Origin: an uncultured Alphaproteobacteria bacterium
Lineage (GTDB): Bacteria; Pseudomonadota; Alphaproteobacteria; Rhizobiales; Aestuariivirgaceae
NCBI GenBank assembly: GCA_937873445.1
Contig: CALMWF010000019.1
Location: forward strand, 1 to 47,635
Direction: 5' to 3'
DNA: 47,635 nucleotides
Numbering within the stretch: position 1 is the stretch's first letter; each line of letters opens with the position of its first letter. Positions 45,483 to 47,635 of this stretch are shown here, in pieces. The translations under genes and the position numbers were made by a program. A model generated the notes under the pieces. The model saw only the letters and a list, made by a program, of their open reading frames with translations. It made no database searches and was not told where the DNA came from.

Positions 45483-46052
45483 ATGACTGACCATACCGAT
45501 ACCGGCCCCTATACGGTGCGCAAGCTGTGGCCCGTGGATTTTCCGGCCTATCGCCGCCATCTGCTGCGGCTTGACCCGGAAACCCGGCATTCGCGCTTTG
45601 GCGGCACGGTGAGCGACTATTTCCTCAACAATTATCCCGACACCGCCCAGCGCATCGGCACGGTGGTGTTTGGCGGCTTCCGCGATGGCGAGATCTATGC
45701 CACCGCCGAACTGCGCCCCATTCATCTGGACGGGTCGATGGTCGATGTGATGGCCGAAGCCGCCTTCGTGGTGGAAAAGGGTCACCAGCATCACGGCCTC
45801 GGCTCGGCGCTGATGGACCGCATCATCACCACCGCCCAGAACCAGGGCATTCATCAGCTCCACATGATCTGCATGCGCGACAATGACCGCATGCGCAAGC
45901 TGGCCGCCCGTTTCGGCGTCCGCCTCAAGTTTGAGGATGGCGAGGTGCTGGGCGAGATCGAGCCCGCCATGCCCACCCCGGCCTCCATGATGGAAGAGTC
46001 GGTGCATGACGCCCAGGGCTATATGACCGCCATGCTGGACTGGCGCGGCTGA
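45483..46052 (+). CDS. GNAT acetyltransferase
   Basis: The 189-residue protein has YTVRKLWPVDFPAYRRHLLRLDPETRHSRFGG, a start resembling the acetyltransferase domains of Pat-like protein acetyltransferases. VDVMAEAAFVVEKGHQHHGLGSALMDRIITTAQNQGI follows, with the acetyl-CoA loop HQHHGLGSALM, then NDRMRKLAARFGVR. The substrate is unknown. A TTG five codons upstream is an alternative start; neither has a good ribosome site. It is followed by a strong terminator, so it is monocistronic. A PhaR-like palindrome lies about 65 bases upstream. Confidence 0.83.
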   Translation: MTDHTDTGPYTVRKLWPVDFPAYRRHLLRLDPETRHSRFGGTVSDYFLNNYPDTAQRIGTVVFGGFRDGEIYATAELRPIHLDGSMVDVMAEAAFVVEKGHQHHGLGSALMDRIITTAQNQGIHQLHMICMRDNDRMRKLAARFGVRLKFEDGEVLGEIEPAMPTPASMMEESVHDAQGYMTAMLDWRG

Positions 46053-46077
46053 GCCGCCCGGCAGCGCTTCTCAATTC

Positions 46078-46114
46078 AACCCCACGGTCCCACGGGATCG
46101 TGGGGTTTTGTTTT
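46078..46114 (+). terminator. Intrinsic terminator after the GNAT gene
   Basis: AACCCCACG (46078-46086) pairs with CGTGGGGTT (46099-46107) around a 12-base loop, followed by TTGTTTT. It lies 25 bases past the stop. Confidence 0.9.
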
Positions 46115-46175
46115 GCACGGATGACAGGCTTGCCCGATCCGGGCTATCTCCTGCGCCAGCAACGGGAGAGAGCCG

Positions 46176-47480
46176 ATGATTGCCAATGTGTCGCCGCTGG
46201 TGACGGAACTTCGGGCGCGGGCGGAGCGCGGCCAGCCGGTGACGGTGGGCCTGGCGGGGGCGGGGCAAATGGGCACCGATCTCATCGTGCAATTGCGGCG
46301 CATGCCGGGCCTCAGGCTGGGCGGCGTGGCCGAGGCGCGGCCGCAACGCGCCATCGACGCCGCCCTGCTGGCCGGTTATGGCCGTGATGACGTGGTGGTG
46401 GTGGCTTCGGCGGCCGCCATGGCGGCGGCGGTGGAGGGCGGCAAGCTCGCCATTACCGAAGACCTCAACGCGCTGGCGGCCTGCGGCCCCATTGATGTGC
46501 TGATTGATGCCACCGGCAATCCCAACATCGGCACCAGTTTTGCCCTCGCGGCCATTGCCAACGGCAAGCACATTGTCATGCTTAATGTCGAGGCCGACAT
46601 CACCATCGGGCGCTACCTTGCGGCCGCGGCGCGGCGGGCCGGCGTGGTCTATACGGGGGCGGCGGGCGACGAACCGGCGGCCACACTGGAACTCATCGGC
46701 TTTGCCCAGTCCCTGGGTCTTGGCGTGGTCTGCGCCGGCAAGGGCAAGAACAATGCGCTCAATTTTGACGCCGTGCCCGCCGACTATGAGGCCGAAGCAA
46801 AAGCCCGCAACATGAATGCCCGCATGCTGGTGGAATTTGTCGACGGCTCCAAGACCATGATCGAAATGGTGGCGGTGGCCAATTGCACCGGGCTGGTGCC
46901 CGATGTGCCGGGCATGCACGGGCCCAGCGCCAGCCGTGAGGAACTGGCCCATGTGCTGATCCCCAAGGCCGATGGTGGGGTGCTGTCGAAGAAGGGCTGT
47001 GTGGATTATTCCATCGGCAAGGGCGTGGCGCCGGGCGTGTTCGTCATTGTCGAGACCGATCATCCGCGCGTGCTGGAACGCATGGTGGATCTCAAGGTGG
47101 GCAAGGGGCCCTATTTCTCCCTGCTCCGGCCCTATCATCTGACCAGCCTTGAGGTGCCCTTGTCGGCGGCGCGGGTGGCGCTTTCGGGCAAGCCCGACAT
47201 GGTGCCGCTTGACCATGCCGTGGCCGAGGCGGTGACGGTGGCGAAGTGTGATCTGAAGCCGGGCGACATTCTGGGCCGCATTGGCGAGACGCAATACCGC
47301 GCCTTTGCCATGACGGCGGCCGACGCGAAAAAAGCGCGGGCTGTGCCGCTGGGGCTGGCCGAGGGGGCCAAGGTGCTGCAGCCCGTGAAAAAGGGCGCGC
47401 TGCTGAACTATGACAACTGCGCGCCCGATGAGAGTTTCGTCATCACCAGACTCCGCCATCAGATGGATGGCGCGGTCTAG
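46176..47480 (+). CDS. NAD(P)-dependent dehydrogenase with a C-terminal SAF domain (homoserine-dehydrogenase-like)
   Basis: The 434-residue protein has a Rossmann loop VGLAGAGQMGTDLIVQL near residues 24-40, and IDVLIDATGNPNIGTSFALAAIANGKHIVMLNVEAD (about 105-141), like homoserine-dehydrogenase and DapB relatives. A catalytic-type region GVVCAGKGKNNALNFDAVPADYEAEA follows. About residues 345-434 form an SAF domain (CDLKPGDILGRIGETQYRAF, ending GALLNYDNCAPDES), which explains why such proteins are often misnamed FlgA-like. Related enzymes act in sugar-acid catabolism. The substrate here is unknown. GGGAGAG lies four bases before the ATG. It converges with the secreted-protein gene at the right edge. 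Confidence 0.82.
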   Translation: MIANVSPLVTELRARAERGQPVTVGLAGAGQMGTDLIVQLRRMPGLRLGGVAEARPQRAIDAALLAGYGRDDVVVVASAAAMAAAVEGGKLAITEDLNALAACGPIDVLIDATGNPNIGTSFALAAIANGKHIVMLNVEADITIGRYLAAAARRAGVVYTGAAGDEPAATLELIGFAQSLGLGVVCAGKGKNNALNFDAVPADYEAEAKARNMNARMLVEFVDGSKTMIEMVAVANCTGLVPDVPGMHGPSASREELAHVLIPKADGGVLSKKGCVDYSIGKGVAPGVFVIVETDHPRVLERMVDLKVGKGPYFSLLRPYHLTSLEVPLSAARVALSGKPDMVPLDHAVAEAVTVAKCDLKPGDILGRIGETQYRAFAMTAADAKKARAVPLGLAEGAKVLQPVKKGALLNYDNCAPDESFVITRLRHQMDGAV

Positions 47481-47483
47481 ACG

Positions 47484-47635
47484 CTACACCAGGAAGTCAC
47501 CGGCGGTGGTGAGGGTGTCTTCGAGGGTGGCGAGGGTGATGGCCGCACCGGCGCCGGCGCTGCCGTCGGCATCGATGAGGATGCGGGTGTCGAGGATGGC
47601 GCCGTCATTGCTGGCGGTGGTGAGGTAGTTCCCGG
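47484..47635 (-). CDS. C-terminal end of a type I-secreted (RTX-type) protein, cut by the window edge
   Basis: On the minus strand an open frame enters at the edge and ends with TAG at 47484-47486. The last residues read LDTRILIDADGSAGAGAAIT, then LATLEDTLTTAGDFLV. An Asp/Gly/Ala/Thr-rich segment of this kind with a short hydrophobic end after an acidic residue (DFLV) is characteristic of the C-terminal target of ABC-exporter (type I) substrates such as RTX adhesins and enzymes. Only about 49 residues are seen, so no repeats or activity can be assigned. Confidence 0.6.
   Translation of the reverse strand, partial: GNYLTTASNDGAILDTRILIDADGSAGAGAAITLATLEDTLTTAGDFLV

Overview
The window is a GC-rich, densely coded chromosomal segment of an alphaproteobacterium, most likely of the order Hyphomicrobiales or a near relative. 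The evidence is gene order: rplU-rpmA-GNAT-obgE-proB-proA-nadD, and mdh-sucC-sucD-sucA-sucB-lpdA with zapE upstream and xerC nearby, both typical of that group. An ethylmalonyl-CoA (EMC) pathway gene set is also present. I see no insertion sequence, prophage, tRNA, rRNA or CRISPR array. The species cannot be named from what I can see.

Layout. (1) 1-6.9 kb, minus strand: the ribosomal protein / Obg / proline / NAD block (rplU, rpmA, acetyltransferase, obgE, proB, proA, nadD, probable start of rsfS). It is interrupted at 4473-5072 by an opposite-strand secreted lytic transglycosylase in an AT-rich pocket. (2) 7-18.1 kb: a quinone-reductase/UbiA prenyltransferase fusion, then the EMC genes ecm and ccr (divergent from a shared promoter region), a YihY membrane protein and a DUF1232 protein. 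Next is a heme-protein operon (cytochrome b561 fused to a diheme cytochrome c, then SHP, then a second diheme cytochrome c), a short-chain dehydrogenase, and mcd (methylsuccinyl-CoA dehydrogenase). (3) 18.2-25.5 kb: an IalB-like protein, phosphodiester glycosidase and rlmN in a coupled chain, then argG, leuB, a small acidic protein, a tandem universal stress protein and an aldose epimerase. (4) 25.5-33.6 kb: priA, a complete para-aminobenzoate operon (pabB-pabA-pabC plus a small ABM protein, all joined by ATGA overlaps), xerC, an FAD amine oxidoreductase and a one-domain response regulator. (5) 33.8-43.9 kb: the TCA operon mdh-sucCD-sucAB-lpdA, with zapE upstream. (6) 43.9-47.6 kb: a membrane metalloprotease with a lipid-binding-like N-terminal domain, a GNAT acetyltransferase, an SAF-domain dehydrogenase, and the C-terminal tail of a type I-secreted protein cut by the window edge.

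How it fits together. Ccr, Ecm and Mcd are three signature enzymes of the EMC route, which assimilates acetyl-CoA in place of the glyoxylate shunt. Its products feed the TCA enzymes encoded 20 kb away. The promoter regions of ccr/ecm and mcd, and of the GNAT gene at 45.5 kb, each carry a TGC-N3-GCA palindrome resembling the site of PhaR, the regulator of polyhydroxybutyrate metabolism, which shares acetoacetyl-CoA and 3-hydroxybutyryl-CoA with the EMC pathway. A local PhaR-like regulon is the strongest regulatory hypothesis here.

The least ordinary items are that regulon, the SHP/diheme/b561 operon with a duplicated diheme domain, the quinone-reductase/UbiA fusion, the SRPBCC-like/M50 protease fusion, and a set of non-terminator hairpins dividing the TCA operon. 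No wholly new defence or mobile system was found.
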